NCBI GenBank assembly: GCA_025765595.1
Contig: JAIVFH010000058.1
Location: 1 to 64,000 of the forward strand
Length of the DNA: 64,000 nt
Direction: 5' to 3'
Source of the DNA: Obelidium mucronatum
Lineage: Eukaryota > Chytridiomycota > Chytridiomycetes > Chytridiales > Chytriomycetaceae
Shown here: piece after piece, positions 46,392 through 58,768 of the stretch
Layout: each line of letters opens with the position of its first letter
Numbering within the stretch: the stretch's first letter is position 1
Notes under the pieces: generated by a model
Seen by the model: only the letters and a program-made list of their open reading frames with translations
Database searches by the model: none
What the model was told of the DNA's origin: nothing
Program-made: the position numbers and the translations under genes

Positions 46392-49300
46392 TCACCTCTT
46401 CACCATACATTGTAGCAACATATACTTCGTATCCATGTGTTTCGTCCTGTGCCTGTCCGCCCCTTCCTGAGTGTTTCTCACGGCTCCGGCGTTGTCACAG
46501 TGCAATACAGTTGGCTTCGGCTGTGGAAATCCCAGCCATTCCATCACGTTTCTTCCCCATTCTGCAATCTTTCCGCCGCTTGCTAGCGCCAATGTCTCCG
46601 ATGCGACTGTGGAGTCCGTTACAATATCTTGACTTTTCGACACTGGAGCTATTGCTGCGCCAGCCAACATCATCACAATTCTGGAAGTTGACTTCCTTGT
46701 GACCTTATTTCCAGCCAGGTTTGCGTCACTGAATACTTCCAGTATCATGTCAGTGTTTGCTTTGAAGTACAGCTTCGTTGTGTTGGATCCATTTAAGTAT
46801 TGCAGTAGATGTTGAGCTGCGGCCCAGTGGGTCCTATTGGGGTTGTTGGCGTAGGAGCACATTCTACCTAGAGTTTCAATAATGTCCGCTCTGGTGAGGC
46901 ATGCAAATCGCAGTAGTCCCAGTAGTCTCATCCATCTCCCCTCGAAGAACGCAATGTCCTCACTTGGCGTTGGTTGGTCTGTATCAAAAGTGTCTTCCAA
47001 TTTTGAGTTCCATGGAGTCGATCTTGAAATTGGCTTGTTTCCCGAAAAATATTTTTCTTCCAGAAATTTGTCAATGATGCTTTGAATGTACACTGGTCCA
47101 TGGTAGAGTACCCCTTGTAGTATTTGCAGTTGATTCCAGCCCACATTCCGATTCCTTCTTGCCATTTCACTTCGACTTTTGAAGCTAACCATTTCCAAAA
47201 TTCTAGGGTGTCTTCCTTGAATTGGCAGCCAAGCTTTCCGCCGTCAGAATGCCAAAGAGTATACATGATGCCTCCTGTCTTCTTTGATCTGGCTTTGAAA
47301 AGACATGGTGAGCCGGGGCATTCTTCAAATTCATACTTGGCAAGGAATTCATTTCTAAGACACTCCCAGAGGTAAGCACCTTGTTTTAGGCCGTAAATTC
47401 CCTTTAAGGCTAACAATACTTTTCCTTTGTCATCTTCTCCTAGTTGCATTCCTTGCGGGATTCTGACGTGGATTACCTTTTCCGTGAATTGGTCCAGTCC
47501 AGTTCCTCGTTGATTGCTGCCACCCACTCTTTGCCCTTCAACGCTTCTTTGATGTTCTTTGGTCCATCGATGGTTCCAAATGCAAGGCCTCAATGAACAC
47601 TAGGAATGTTGGTTTGTGGATCATGTTTCCGGTGTTGTCATTCTCGCAAGTCCGGCAAAGAGGGCAAGCCGATTTGGTGGTTTCAATTCTCTGGGAGATT
47701 GCCTTGGTGGAGTTTGAGGAGTTGGTGGTGGAGATATTGTGCTGCAGGAGTCGAGGGGTGGCAGGGATGTGGTGCTTGGTGTGTCGCTGCAGATAGAGGA
47801 TGTTTCTGACATGTATTCGTCTTGGGGTTTGTAGTTGGATCTTGAGTCTTCTAGGTGAGTTTCCATGTCCATGGCTTGGATGTCCATTCCATTGTCCTGG
47901 ATAATGCTTTCCAGCTCCTCTACACTTCTCTCAACTTCCATCCCATCAAATTCTTCTTCATTCTTTGCCTTTTTTTGTACAGTTTCCTTTGCGTTGACAA
48001 AGTCTTTGTCTTCATCCCATCCTTTTTTATCGTGGTGATTGTTGTATTGAGTTAACTGAATCTTCGACATCAAATTGGTTCTCGACAAAGAAGACGTCTC
48101 TGCTAATAACTGTGCTGTTGTCATCAAAAAGGATTCTGTATCCCTGTTGCGTGTTTGTCTGCCCATCAGGATAGGCATAGGAGATGAAAGGTCCTCTCCT
48201 TGCTCTGTCTTGGGTCTTTCCGCTTCCTGGAATGAAAGGGTATGCCAAACATCCGGGGACTCGGAGATCTGATACTGTTGGTTTGTGCTTGAAGGTCATT
48301 TCGTATGGGGTGAGTGCCATTGAAGAATGTTTTGATCTGTTCCAAACATAACATTTGCACTCCAGGAGATCCGGCCATAAGTCCCTTGGCATTTTGGTTT
48401 CAGATAGAGTCGCCCTGACTCTGTCCATTGCAGTTCAGAACCATCCATCAATTTCCCCATGGTTATTGTGCACCGGCTGATGTTGTTATGAGCTGAATCC
48501 CGGCCTCATGGCAGACGTCCTTCAATGTGGATCCCGTGAAGTTACTGCCCTGGTCAGAGTATATTTCTTTCAGTTTTTCACCGGTAGTTCTTTCTAACAT
48601 GTCTTTCACCCATAGGATAATACTGCTGGCTTCCTCCATCTTCATGGAGAAAAGTTTGAACATCAGTCTCAGTTGAGTCCAGTGAAAGTTCACTCCTAGA
48701 TAGCCTATGACCCAGCCTCTCCCTAGTCTTGCTGTACCATCTTCCCCTTGCAATGAGAGTTGCTGGTGCTTCGGGTACTAGCTGGATTTGGTCAACCTCA
48801 AACTCTCCAAAGTTCATTGACCATTGGATTCCGGCACTTTGGATATTATTGCCTGATGCCGTTTCATATGCTATTGTTGGTCCAGCTATCTGGTTTGACA
48901 GTTGGTTTACGTCACCTGTCATAGATTTGCTGCATGCTGAGTCGAGGTATACTGGGGACTTGTTTTCGGAAATTGGAGCAGAGATGTAAGCGGAATCGTG
49001 GCTTTCGCCACCTTTATTTTAGCCCCGTTCAACACCTTCCTGTCCTTCTCCTTCACTAACTTTTCTACATCCAAACTTGTGAATGGCTTCTCTAATATGA
49101 TTATGGCTTATGTTCCACCTGATTTTTTGGACACTGCTACAAAAGAATTGTCTGCCAGGAGTTTTTATACTCCATGACATGTAAAAACTCCTTACATTTT
49201 ATGAGATCGCAAAATTTGTGGTGGTAAGTTGTCTAAATCCACAATCGGCTTTGCTCATGCTTTCGGGGAAGCGTCGGCCATTGGCACTGGAATGACTATT

Positions 49301-49560
49301 AAGGGTGAGTCCGTGGGAGGCACTGGAATGACTATTAAGGGTGAGTCCGTGGGACAGTTGCGCTTCCTCCCTGTTCAGCTGTTTAACTTCACTTTCAAGG
49401 CAACTAATAGTCATTTGGAGGCCTTTGACGCTCTCTAAGTGCTCCTTCATCAGATTCTCTATGACACTTGGTTTCATTTTTTTTAATGGTTTTGACAACA
49501 ATGGGAGTTTCTCAAAGGATAATTCTTATGAAAACTCTGACGGAGTGTCAAGGTTTTGCA
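46392..49560 (-). mobile_element. Ty1/copia retrotransposon remnant
   Basis: Degenerate pol in copia order on the minus strand. Protease-like YLDSACSKSMTGDV (about 48955-48910); integrase core IYSDQGSNFTGSTLKDVCHE (about 48570-48510); integrase C-terminal region (YVWNRSKHSSMALTPYEMTF, VPGCLAYPFIPGS); reverse transcriptase (VRIPQGMQLGEDDKGKVLLA, ALKGIYGLKQGAYLWECLRN) with a damaged catalytic box; RNase H (LEVFSDANLAGNKVTRKSTS, LHCDNAGAVRNTQEGADRHR). Several frameshifts and stops. A coiled-coil scrap at 49199-49501 may be gag and contains a 36-bp tandem copy. No LTRs identified. Confidence 0.85.
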
Positions 49561-49588
49561 AGGCGCACTGCCCAACCAAAAAATTTAA

Positions 49589-51909
49589 GGCCCCGTTTGG
49601 CAGGGAAAAAGAAAATTTGAGTTTATTTCCAAATCCCAAATATTGGGCCAGATTGAATATTTTGAAATATTGTGCTCCCATCGCAATTTACAGATGTTCA
49701 GCCGCATTTCCAAAAGAAACGAAGCAAAAGTAAAATTTTCGTTCACTAATTCATATATTCTATATCATCTATAAAAATTCCAAAAACATCATCTGTTTCT
49801 CACAACGCTGGTAGTCCTACCATATCGCCTCTACAATAAAGTCCCAATAACCTTGACAACTCTATCCACACCCTCACACCACCCACCGCTTCTTCTTGAC
49901 CACCTTCTTCACCTTCGAAAGTCTCACCTTCGAAAGTCTCAGGCCGGTAATCAAAGCCCATTCCGTCGCTTCGCACGATTTTAAACAAGACACAAGACGC
50001 AGAGGGAAAAAAATCCCAGAGTTTTTTGTGCGCATGCTCCCATTGCTTCAAACACCTGGAACGTCATGGTTTGGGTTGTTGCACAATGTGATACGCATGA
50101 TGCCAGGAAACACGGCTTATTTGAGCCTTCAATTTGTAGAACTACTGCAACTTTAAGTTACATCAAGGAGGGCAATTAAAAAAAACGGGACTTACTCTTC
50201 AATGGCCATTCTCAAGTTCTCCAACAACCATGATGGCGAGACGTTCTCCAATAACCAGGATGGTGAGACGACAGCATCTTGTTCAGCAAGGTGAGTCAAT
50301 TCATCGAAAAAAATGAAGTTGAGAAAAAATGCATGACGCAATTGCAACTGGAACAAGTTGACCAATCGGCATCTTCTGATCACAGGACTTGTCACGTGCC
50401 TTTGGTTTCCTTCTTTTTGTTTCCCTGTCTGTTCTGTTCATCAGTTTTCAATTTCTTTCCTGGCACTTGGCGCTTCTTTGGTTTGTGTTCGAATTCTTCA
50501 TTCTTGACGTATGCGTTCATGTATCTGCTAGAAGTTGTTGTCCATCCAAAAGGAAAGTGAAAAGAAACAACTGAAAAGGAAACTGGAAGAACTACAAGAA
50601 TATGAAGACAGAGCATTCAAGGAGCTGAGAAAAGGGAAAACGACATTAGAAGAAATCAGCCATGACATAGCAAGGGAAAGACAAAGACTGGAAATACCTG
50701 ACGAAGATGTGGACATGGGACTGGTGTCCCTACAAATACCCAAAGGATGGCGACAAGGGTCGACCCATCCAGAGGGGACCCTACCAACACAAGGACCAAG
50801 CAAGCAGCAAGGGGACTGGAACCCCACAAGCAAGAGACATATGGTGGAAGGGAGGCCAGATGGGGGCTCTCTTTTTTCCCCACAGGGGTTCTTGATAATG
50901 AGGCCCCCGATAAGTGTGGAAGCTCAAGAGGAGCTGAGGGATGGGAGTGGAGGAAGTGGGGTTGTTGTAGATTAGGGGTGCACAATATAGGTGGAAACTC
51001 AAGACAAGTTGGAGGATGGGAGCGGGGAAGTGGTAGTGGTAGTAGACTGGGGATCTACAAGGGGGGTTAGGTGGAAATCATCGCAACCCAGAGTATGAGG
51101 CCAGGCCTTACTAATCAATCCGAGTAATTGGGGGGAAAATAGTAGTTCGACAAGTGTTTATTACAAAATACAGTTCATACCAAAAAAAAAAAAAAAAAAA
51201 AAAGTCACGTGCCTTTGGTTGTAAGCTGTCCTTTTTGACTCTTCAACAAAAAAAAATGTTGTGAAGAATTGACCAACCCGAATACCTACTGGAGTGGCTG
51301 CGCAGCCACATTCTTTAATACAGGGCAACACTTGCGAATCATTCATGATGTGTGGAACTTTGTGCTGGATTGTTGGAACACCAAACTCACCATCAGCCAA
51401 CTCAAGTCCCTTCGGGTTGACTGAACTTCATTTTATTTGCATAATACAAACCCCTTCTGCTTATTGTATAACACACGTTCCTTTTATAATTTCAGCCACT
51501 TAAAGAGGAGCATTGTGCAACTACTCGAAATCACAATTGTTTTCTATCATCCTCTACCCTTTTACTCCATTCTACCCTTTTACTCCATTACTGTTGTTTT
51601 TTGTTATTGTAGTGTTTTTGAATAGATTGCATTTATTGTTATTATTCACGTTTTTCTATCATTTTTGAAAGTCAAAATCTGAAATGCTGCTTCAAGCTGC
51701 ATTTGATATTCACGCAATATTTGACCAAAATATATGATTTTTGCATTTGGTTTTTTTTGGATATTTGCAAATACTAAATTTGACCAAAATCTGAAATATT
51801 TTTTTGAAATCGTCATTTTTGGCAAATTGGTATTTACAAATATTTTTTTTCAAATATTTATTTCTTATTTTCATTTTTCCCTAGGGAAATTTTCCTGCCA
51901 AACGGGGCC
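49589..51909. mobile_element. 2.3-kb TIR element with TAA target duplication (PIF/Harbinger-like)
   Basis: GGCCCCGTTTGGCAGG at 49589-49604 is exactly inverted at 51894-51909. The flanks are TAA on both sides (49586-49588 and 51910-51912). A 3-bp TWA target duplication and GG-C-C-GTTTGG ends fit PIF/Harbinger elements. The interior has no transposase I can read. It contains a charged coiled-coil open frame (around 50545-50720), a 23-nt A tract at 51182 and AT-rich subterminal sequence. Confidence 0.75.
50545..50975 (+). other. Charged coiled-coil open frame inside the TIR element
   Basis: Starts with a Lys/Glu-rich helix (QLKRKLEELQEYEDRAFKEL, ISHDIARERQRLEIPDEDVD), then Gly/Pro-rich sequence. 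There is no clear ATG at the start of the frame and no recognised domain. It may be a scrap of element-encoded ORF1. Confidence 0.3.
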
Positions 51910-51912
51910 TAA

Positions 51913-52042
51913 GTTAAATGACAAATACACCCGTTCTGAAACTTTTCGTCACTTAGAAATTTTTTGTCTCCTTTCTTCACTTTGATTAGAAGGAATTCCA
52001 TAATAATTCAAAGTCGTGCTATATTACCAATGCTACCATGGC
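51913..52042. other. Short gene-free segment
   Basis: AT-rich; nothing recognised. Confidence 0.4.
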
Positions 52043-52491
52043 TTATATATTTATTGATATGATTTCAAAGGAGACTAGAGGAGAGTGTCGTTGTTTGTGC
52101 TCCTGGAACGCTCAACCATCCAAAACATTAGTTGGCATGCCGACAAGAGACCGAGAAGTACTATCTGCAATCTTGACGGAGTACACTGCCACTTGAAGAC
52201 CAGACTAGTTACGGTTTTCAAGACAACATGCCTCCAGCAACACAGCCAGGGACTCGACACTGAATGTTCCTGCTTTTCTCTCACCTTGGATGCGCGATGT
52301 ATAATTGGCAGATAAACAACGAAAGTGCTTTCGTTACAATCTCCACAACATTGCAGCGCTTCACCGTCTGTGGAGGCGACAGCTCCCGCTTTCATCTTCT
52401 CGAGCGTCATATCCCGCTCTGTCAAGACTGCTGTCAAGGCAGCAGTCTTGCGTCTGAGTTCGTCGACGTAGTCCTCCAGAAGTTCGTTTGT
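52043..52491 (-). CDS. Partial coiled-coil coding segment, unidentified
   Basis: An exon from 52491 to about 52293 reads smoothly (ELLEDYVDELRRKTAALTAV, ERDMTLEKMKAGAVASTDGE). It can be spliced in phase at GTGAGA to a short last exon ending at 52043. The sequence before 52491 ends in an acceptor-like AATGTAG, so upstream exons are expected, but I did not find a convincing one. A perfect 11-bp hairpin (CAAGACTGCTG) lies in the coding region. Not recognised; it may be a relic. Confidence 0.3.
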
Positions 52492-52619
52492 CTACATTCG
52501 CAAAGGGTCTCGAAAAATCCTGGAAAAATCCAATATTTCAAACATATTTGTTATTTGTATCGTATTGTTGTTTTGTACCACAACGGCGATTATTGCCCGG
52601 CACCTTCAGCGGGATAAAA

Positions 52620-54515
52620 ATGACACACCATCGGGCGGACGTTAGGAATTTGGTGAAGGTGGAGATAACGACGAAAGCGATGCGTCAGACACTTCCAGTC
52701 GCAACCACACCAACAATGCAACCGTGGTTCCTATCTTCGCTTGCATCACTGAGTCCCGACATGGAGAGCTGGAAGGCGGAGTTCATCCGATTTTCAAACG
52801 GAGCCAAAGTCTCAAATCTGGAAGGAGACAGATTCACCGCTGTTATTCAAAAACTGGGTCAATTCGCTGAATTAACGAGTGCTCCGAATAACTGGCCAAG
52901 TCTTGTTATGGATGCTGCGCGGACATTCGCTGTTGGAGCCGCAATGCAGAAGAAACAGCGACCTCTACCCCATCCGCCGCAAACGAGTACCCCTTCTTCT
53001 GTGACCACCATTGTAGACGAGCCTGCAAAATGTCTGAATACGGCCGGTTAGTTCAATTTGTAGATTGTGTGTTTGTGCTAACTTTTTTCTTGAGATTCCA
53101 CTACTTCGCTCCCTCAAGTCATTCGTCGGAAAATAGACAACCCAAAGGTCACTCCAAAGTTCACTACAAAAGATACCCAAAGAATTCTGGAGCTGTATAG
53201 TCGTTATGAGGACGAAGGGAAGATTGGCAGAGTATCTACCGTTGGCCGCGTTGCCAAAGCTGTGAAAGATACTTTTCCAGGTTATCACGATGTTTTGATT
53301 GAAACCATTAGGGCGCGAATAAGGTTTGTTTCGCCTTCGTCTCACAATTTTTTCCTAACACTAAATTTATAGAAACATAATCGAGAGCTCCAATTCTATG
53401 GATGGCAGTAAAGCCCCCTCCATGGAACCATCAGACGTTTCCTATGCGTCTCGAGGCACTGAAAAGGAAAGAAGGCTGATGGAAACACCATCCGCACAAC
53501 CTCCTTGTACTAAACGTATACGGTTGGATGATGGTACAACTGACCCAAACGATGGTTTATCGATACTGTATTCTTCGAAGCAATTGTCCAGTACCGGCGC
53601 TCAGTTTGCTGTTGACACTAAGAACGATCAGCTTCGTGATTCTGCTCATAACTCCTCACAAATACAAAGTCCCATCCTGAACGATAACGACAATTTTGCA
53701 TTGAAAAATGCCCATCCCCAAGTAGCCAAAAGCAAACCCATCAAATCATTCGCTCCTGAGGAGAGATACCTGGACCTTGTTCGTGAAAGGGATTTTTATC
53801 AGTCCGAATTGAACCGACTCAAAGTGGAACTTCAGGCCTTGAAAGCCGAAAACCAGGACTTGATTGTCAAAAACCAAAATTTGGTGGCTGAAAAGTTGTA
53901 TCCTGTTACATCCAGGACAAAGATGGCCCCTTCGATAACGAAACTCTCCCCTAATCTTGGCGGCGGGAATCTTTCTCGCCGGGAGTGTCCTTACAAATAT
54001 CGCGGATGCATACGAACCAAGGATAGTTTCGTATCTCGAGAAGCTTTCTACTGCCATGTTCGGCGATGTGGGTCAAGCGCAGCTGTGCAAAAGTTCTTAC
54101 CGACGCCAGAGGAGGATATCATACCGGACCTTCTCTCGCCTGAGTATTCGAAAGTGAAGGTTGAAATAACATCAAATCCTGAAGAATGGCCGAGGGATAC
54201 AACGTAAGTATCTTCGTATTGCTTTTCTTGGTGGGCTGATGGTCGCATTGCAGGTTATTGACTGCTATCATGCCTGGTTACACAAGTCTTATCGAACGTG
54301 AGAAGCTCGCTGTAAATGCCGGTGTTAAGGAGTTTTTGATGGAGAGTATGGCCAATATTGGGCCATGCATCGTGCCCACAAGAGGAATTACGCAATTCCA
54401 TGCAGACTATTTGATTCCTTTGGAGCTTGTGGAATCATTTCAGATATGGGCATATAGAGAATTGAAAGAGATATTTGTTCACAATCACGTTCGAAACCCT
54501 TTGAAGTCCAAGTAA
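52620..54515 (+). CDS. Zinc-finger protein 3 of the novel family
   Basis: Four exons (52620-53046, 53095-53323, 53373-54203, 54254-54515), all in phase, 582 residues. The N-terminal domain (about 33-113, QPWFLSSLASLSPDMESWKA ... NWPSLVMDAARTFAVGA) is a diverged match to that of 1a and 2a. Then a basic helical segment (FTTKDTQRILELYSRYEDEG), a polar region, a coiled coil (LKVELQALKAENQDLIVKNQ), a CPYKYRGC-x16-H-x3-C zinc-like motif and the family C-terminal domain (LLTAIMPGYTSL ... DYLIPLELVESFQIWAYREL). Introns 1 and 2 use GTTAGT and GTTTGT donors. It lies 6.5 kb from the 36-46 kb cluster, beyond the mobile DNA. Confidence 0.65.
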
Positions 54516-55500
54516 AGAGATGTAATTTTAGCAATTAGCTTTAAATTCTCGGTATTGGTTCCCGGTCAATCGTCATGCATTGAACGTCGATCCTTTCAGT
54601 TATTGCAGTCGCCTTGAATATCCGTCCAATCCTTGGATAGCAAGTATGAAGCCACTATCATCTTCATCGCCAAGAACGTTGCGCTAGGATACTAATCACG
54701 GCGTAATACTTGCGTTTGAACAACTCTTTCAATCTATTTGACTTCCAACGAACGTCTTCTTCTTACAACGACGGTTCTTCTAGTCATGTCTTCATTGGCG
54801 CCTTCTCATAATAAAGATTCCAATCTCACAGGTTGGATAGGTAATGCTCGAACGTGGACGTACATTCTGGTTGCCACAGGTTTCATTTTTGATTTGGAGA
54901 AAAAAGCGAGCGAATCCCTTAGGGGGTTTCAAAATTGCGATTTTTCAACAACAAAAATTTTGAAGAAATTGGTCGAAAAAATTTCTCCGATTTTGTCAAA
55001 AAGGCTGTTTCAAGTAGTCTTTTAAGAAAAAAATGATGAGTCACCTCTTTTATTGAATTTGTGTTTTAAGTACGTACACAGAAGAACTTAGCAACTGCTG
55101 CGGTTATCACCAGCTATTGCCGCTTATTTTGCAAATGTCAAACGGTTGCATCCAGGTCATTTTGACTTCTGAAGCTGGTCCTGGGCCTGTCAGAAGGCAA
55201 AACCCCCAAGAATCAAGGCCATGTTTTCGCAGACATTGAAGAAGGGAGCGAAAATGACGGCAGTGCTTTCCTTCAGAATCAAAAAGACTCTCAATTGGAA
55301 GTACAGCCATCAATTAAGTATTAGATTTGGCAATTTTGCAATTGGTTCAAACCTTTCCGAAAGGCATCCCACTCAACGGCAGTAGTTGGCAATTTAATAA
55401 AGAGTTTCAAAAGCTTGAATTGACTACTTGGATCACTCACAGTCAAAAAAAGACAGCACCAAGGGAATTTCCAGACAAAACAAGAGAAGACTCCAAAAGG
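54516..55500. other. Gene-free segment with a lone TIR-like end
   Basis: TTAGGGGGTTTCAAAATTG at about 54917 matches the TIR of the element at 9872-10376, but I found no inverted partner nearby. It may be a broken copy. Nothing else is supported. Confidence 0.45.
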
Positions 55501-55539
55501 CACTAGGAAAAGCAGAGTAATGGTTAGTTGAACAGCAAA

Positions 55540-56220
55540 ACACGGTGGGGAAGAAAATGGAAAGCGCAACAGCACAAGCCATCACCAAAATGATTGAAGA
55601 AAACATGGTAGCAAGGAACAATAGAATGAACAAAAACACAAAGAGATTCCTCAACAGTGACCTTGACAGATTCCACAAAATTGACCTAATCAAGATGGCA
55701 ACAGCCACATTGAATTCGACAGCGAGGAAGTAAAGAAAGAAGTTGCAAAACAGATGAAGGAGTGGTTCCACAGAATACCAGGTAAAGAATTCAAAGAAAA
55801 TGCAATATTCCTTGACACGTACAAACTGTTGGAAAGTTTCAAGGAGAGCATCTATGAACCCATGAAAGCAATGGTCGCTGAAGACAAAATTGCCACAGCA
55901 CTGGAACAACTTGGGACCAAAAAAGCTCCAGGAACCAGTGGAATAACCAAGGAACTAATCCCCAAGAGAAGGAAGAGAAAACTGGAAACTTATAATAAAG
56001 ATGAAACAAACAAGTGAGGAATACATGGAGTTGGCTGCAAGGAATCATAAACCCAATCCCCAAGAATCAAGATTGTCATTGGGGCGCCAACATCATTGCA
56101 AAAATTTCCTTAGACCTTTTGTGCCAGAAGGGGGGCCTGAGCTCAGGGTGGAAATTGAGTGTGGGTGTAGTGGGGAAAATAAAAGGCTACTTAATTGTTC
56201 ACATTCATAAAAATGTCTGT
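55540..56220 (+). mobile_element. LINE (non-LTR) reverse-transcriptase remnant
   Basis: ALEQLGTKKAPGTSGITKEL (about 55900-55960) matches the KAPG-DGI block that opens LINE reverse transcriptases. In another frame about 50-80 bp later, WLQGIINPIPKNQD matches the following PIPK motif. An N-terminal Lys-rich region precedes them. Stops and frameshifts are present and no endonuclease is readable. Confidence 0.7.
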
Positions 56221-56229
56221 TAGTAAATT

Positions 56230-56962
56230 ACCACCAATTCAGGTGCACAAATGGCAACTTTCTTTGTTGAACAAGATGGTTGCCAGATTTGCAACTAATT
56301 TAGTCCTGGTTTATGCCAGGAGTACAATGGTAAACAGTTGCCACTTAAGACGTCTAAAATGCCCATTTTTTGTCTTAAATTTTGTCATGAAAGTCCAGCC
56401 ACCAACTTTGGTGCAAAAGCACCATCAAAACTCACAGAGAATTTTCAACAAAGATTAAGTAAAGAAATGCATTCCCTTTAATGAGAAAAAGTCAGAAATG
56501 AAGGATTCAAAACATTCCACAGAGTCAAAACCTTCAAGTGCAAGCACACAGAAAGCGACCACCTTGAGGCTGCAGGCGGCGTTTGGGATCAAATTGGGTA
56601 GCTAAGCCTCTTAGATTGCAAAGCTGCCCACCGTCTGTGATTGATATGGGTAGTACTCTGTCTCAATTGCAAACACATCCAGCGCAGCCCAATTCTGTTA
56701 TAAACTAAAGCAGATGGTTAGCAGAGTAAATAATTAGCAGTTTAGTTAGGGCAATAGAGACGTTCTTTCATGGTCTTCCGCAATCAAATATCCACACCAC
56801 TGAACCAAGAGAGAGAGAGAGAGATAGAGTGTGTGTGTGTGTGTGTGTTAGAGAGAAAGCCAAATGAGCGCCGCTTTAGAGAAGCGGGCTCGTCAGCTGC
56901 GCAGCATAACCTGAAGTCTGCACCACCGCTCAGAGCAATGTTAGCGGGTAGAGGATAGAATA
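56230..56962. other. Gene-free segment with GA/GT microsatellite
   Basis: A (GA)n then (GT)n microsatellite occupies about 56809-56848. No coding region recognised. Confidence 0.6.
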
Positions 56963-57422
56963 TGTCAAAGATCACGGTGAGTGGTCAGTGTGTATAGCAC
57001 ACTTGTTTCGTGAAAAGTTCTCTACTTTCTCTTTCTAACACTTCTTTCTTTTCATACCCAGAGTTAGTCTGAAACACGCGTTTCAGGTATTTCCCCCAGA
57101 ACACACTAACGCCTCATTTCATACTAATACGCTTATTCTAATTGTACTATGGTCCACGAGTGAATACCATTCATGAGTCTTTCTTCCAAAGTTGTACGTC
57201 TGGCTTTCTTGCTTCCAAGGAAAGCTGACCACATATCAACCTTAGAATCCAGATGTGGTAAGTTAGATTACGCGTTAGATCAATTAAATAAAGCTAGTGT
57301 GTTTATTATATTCTACATACGATTTAGTTCACTAGAATAAGTTAGGGTGTTGCGTCTATTGGATTAAGAGTCTTTTTTATGTGTATACACATGAGATTTA
57401 TTCACGACCAAATACCAACGTC
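56963..57422. repeat. LTR-like direct repeat, left copy
   Basis: Begins TGTCAAAGATCAC and ends ATACCAACGTC; the same sequence recurs at 59178-59769 in the same orientation. The 5' TG and the CA after the right copy fit LTR ends; the flanks AATA (left) and TAATA (right) suggest, but do not prove, a target duplication. Confidence 0.65.
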
Positions 57423-57424
57423 TG

Positions 57425-57500
57425 TCACTCCCCCGTGAGGCTCAGGTGGTTAAGACCTGATGCCAATGTGCTGCAGGTTCCCGGCTCAAACCCTGGTGGA
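57425..57500 (+). repeat. tRNA-like sequence (SINE-like head)
   Basis: GGCTCAGGTGGTTAAG resembles an A box and GGCTCAAACCC a B box, about 35 nt apart, followed by non-tRNA sequence to about 57600. This is the usual form of a tRNA-derived SINE. Confidence 0.5.
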
Positions 57501-57735
57501 ACCGAAAATGAAGTTGGTGGTAGTTCAGGAGCCCTCAAAGGAGACCTGCACTTTCTGAACTGCAGAGTAGAGTGGAAGGTGCCCATGAAAAAGAGGAAGT
57601 AGACGGGAGGTCTGCAAGGGGCGTTGGAGTGCAAAGTCACTTGCTGTCCAGAATGTGAGCGGGGCCTAACTATATTCTTCTGAAAAATTGGGAAGAAGTA
57701 CTTGTGTGTCAAAGTGTTAATTACAAAAGAAATAA

Positions 57736-58707
57736 CCAATTGGGCTCCCCGGGAGCCCGTGGCTCCCCCCCACTCATAGTGAGTCACCAAATAAAGTATG
57801 ACTCATACTTTTTTTCAAGTAATTTATTGGTAAAGTGACTTCTTTGTTTTTTTCGGACAACCTACAACAACGGGCCACAAGAAGCGACCAAGTGCAGTGA
57901 CCAGCAGCAAAGACATCGCAGGCTCTGCAAGCTGGAACAAAGATCCTCTCGAAAAAGGGGATTGCATGTACTCTGGGATCGACGAACAATCTGGCAACAC
58001 TCTTCCTTGCTCATGAACTGGAAAGCCGCTCACTGTTTCCCTTGGCGCAGATATTTTCAAGCTAAATTCACCATGTACTGATATATCTATATAAATAAAG
58101 TGTTTTGCCAGTGTTTGATAACTGTGCGACCCAGGCCAATGGAACGGGGCGAAATTTTCAACCCACCTACACCGCTCAAGCAAACACGACACAAAAGGAG
58201 TGGGATACATTCTGGGGACTCTATGAGGAAAAGGGGGTTGTATCTTTGAACCCACCTATGCCTGAGCAGATGTTGCTGGAATCACCTCAGGCTGTCATTC
58301 AGAGCATCTGTGACGAGAAGGGGGTTGTAATTATCAAACCCACCTACGCTCAAGCAGATACTGGTTCGAATTGCGTGGCCGTGTTGTGCATCTGTGATGA
58401 GATTGTAGTCATAACCTATGTTCAAGCACCTGCTGTTCAAATCCATCGAACAATAATTGGAACAAACAATGATTTTTATCAAGCAGTGCGTTTTAACAAG
58501 AGGTTTTATTAATATTTTCGTTCATAGTCTTTACCAGTCTTTACAAGGTTTATATGTATCGGACATGGGGGGAGCCCGAAGGGGGGAGCCGTATAACGCA
58601 ACTCCTCCTGATGTCTCAAAACGGCTCCCGGGAGCCGTAGACACTTGGGGCTCCCCGTGACTCATTATGCCAGGGGGGAGCCGCAGGCTCCCGGGGAGCC
58701 CAATTGG
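57736..58707. mobile_element. TIR element with about 50-bp imperfect inverted ends
   Basis: The left end CCAATTGGGCTCCCCGGGAG (57736) is repeated inverted at the right end (to 58707). Similarity extends through GGCTCCCCCC to about ATAGTGAGTCAC. About 970 bp long. The interior contains a roughly 60-bp diverged tandem unit (TCTGTGACGAGAAGGGGGTTG) at 58215-58440, where one open frame (58105-58512) has no known domain. The ends are self-complementary, so the target duplication cannot be fixed. It is nested within the LTR-like pair. Confidence 0.7.
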
Positions 58708-58740
58708 AATTTCCATTACAAAATACATTCACATAGAAAC

Positions 58741-58768
58741 CAAAAAAAAAAAAAAAAAAAAAAAAAAA
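58741..58768. repeat. Poly-A tract
   Basis: About 28 consecutive A bases directly after the TIR element; it may mark the tail of a retroposed sequence. Confidence 0.6.

Noticed and set aside
54738..55025. 95-residue open frame
   Set aside because: It runs across the lone MITE-like end and AT-rich sequence and has no protein character.
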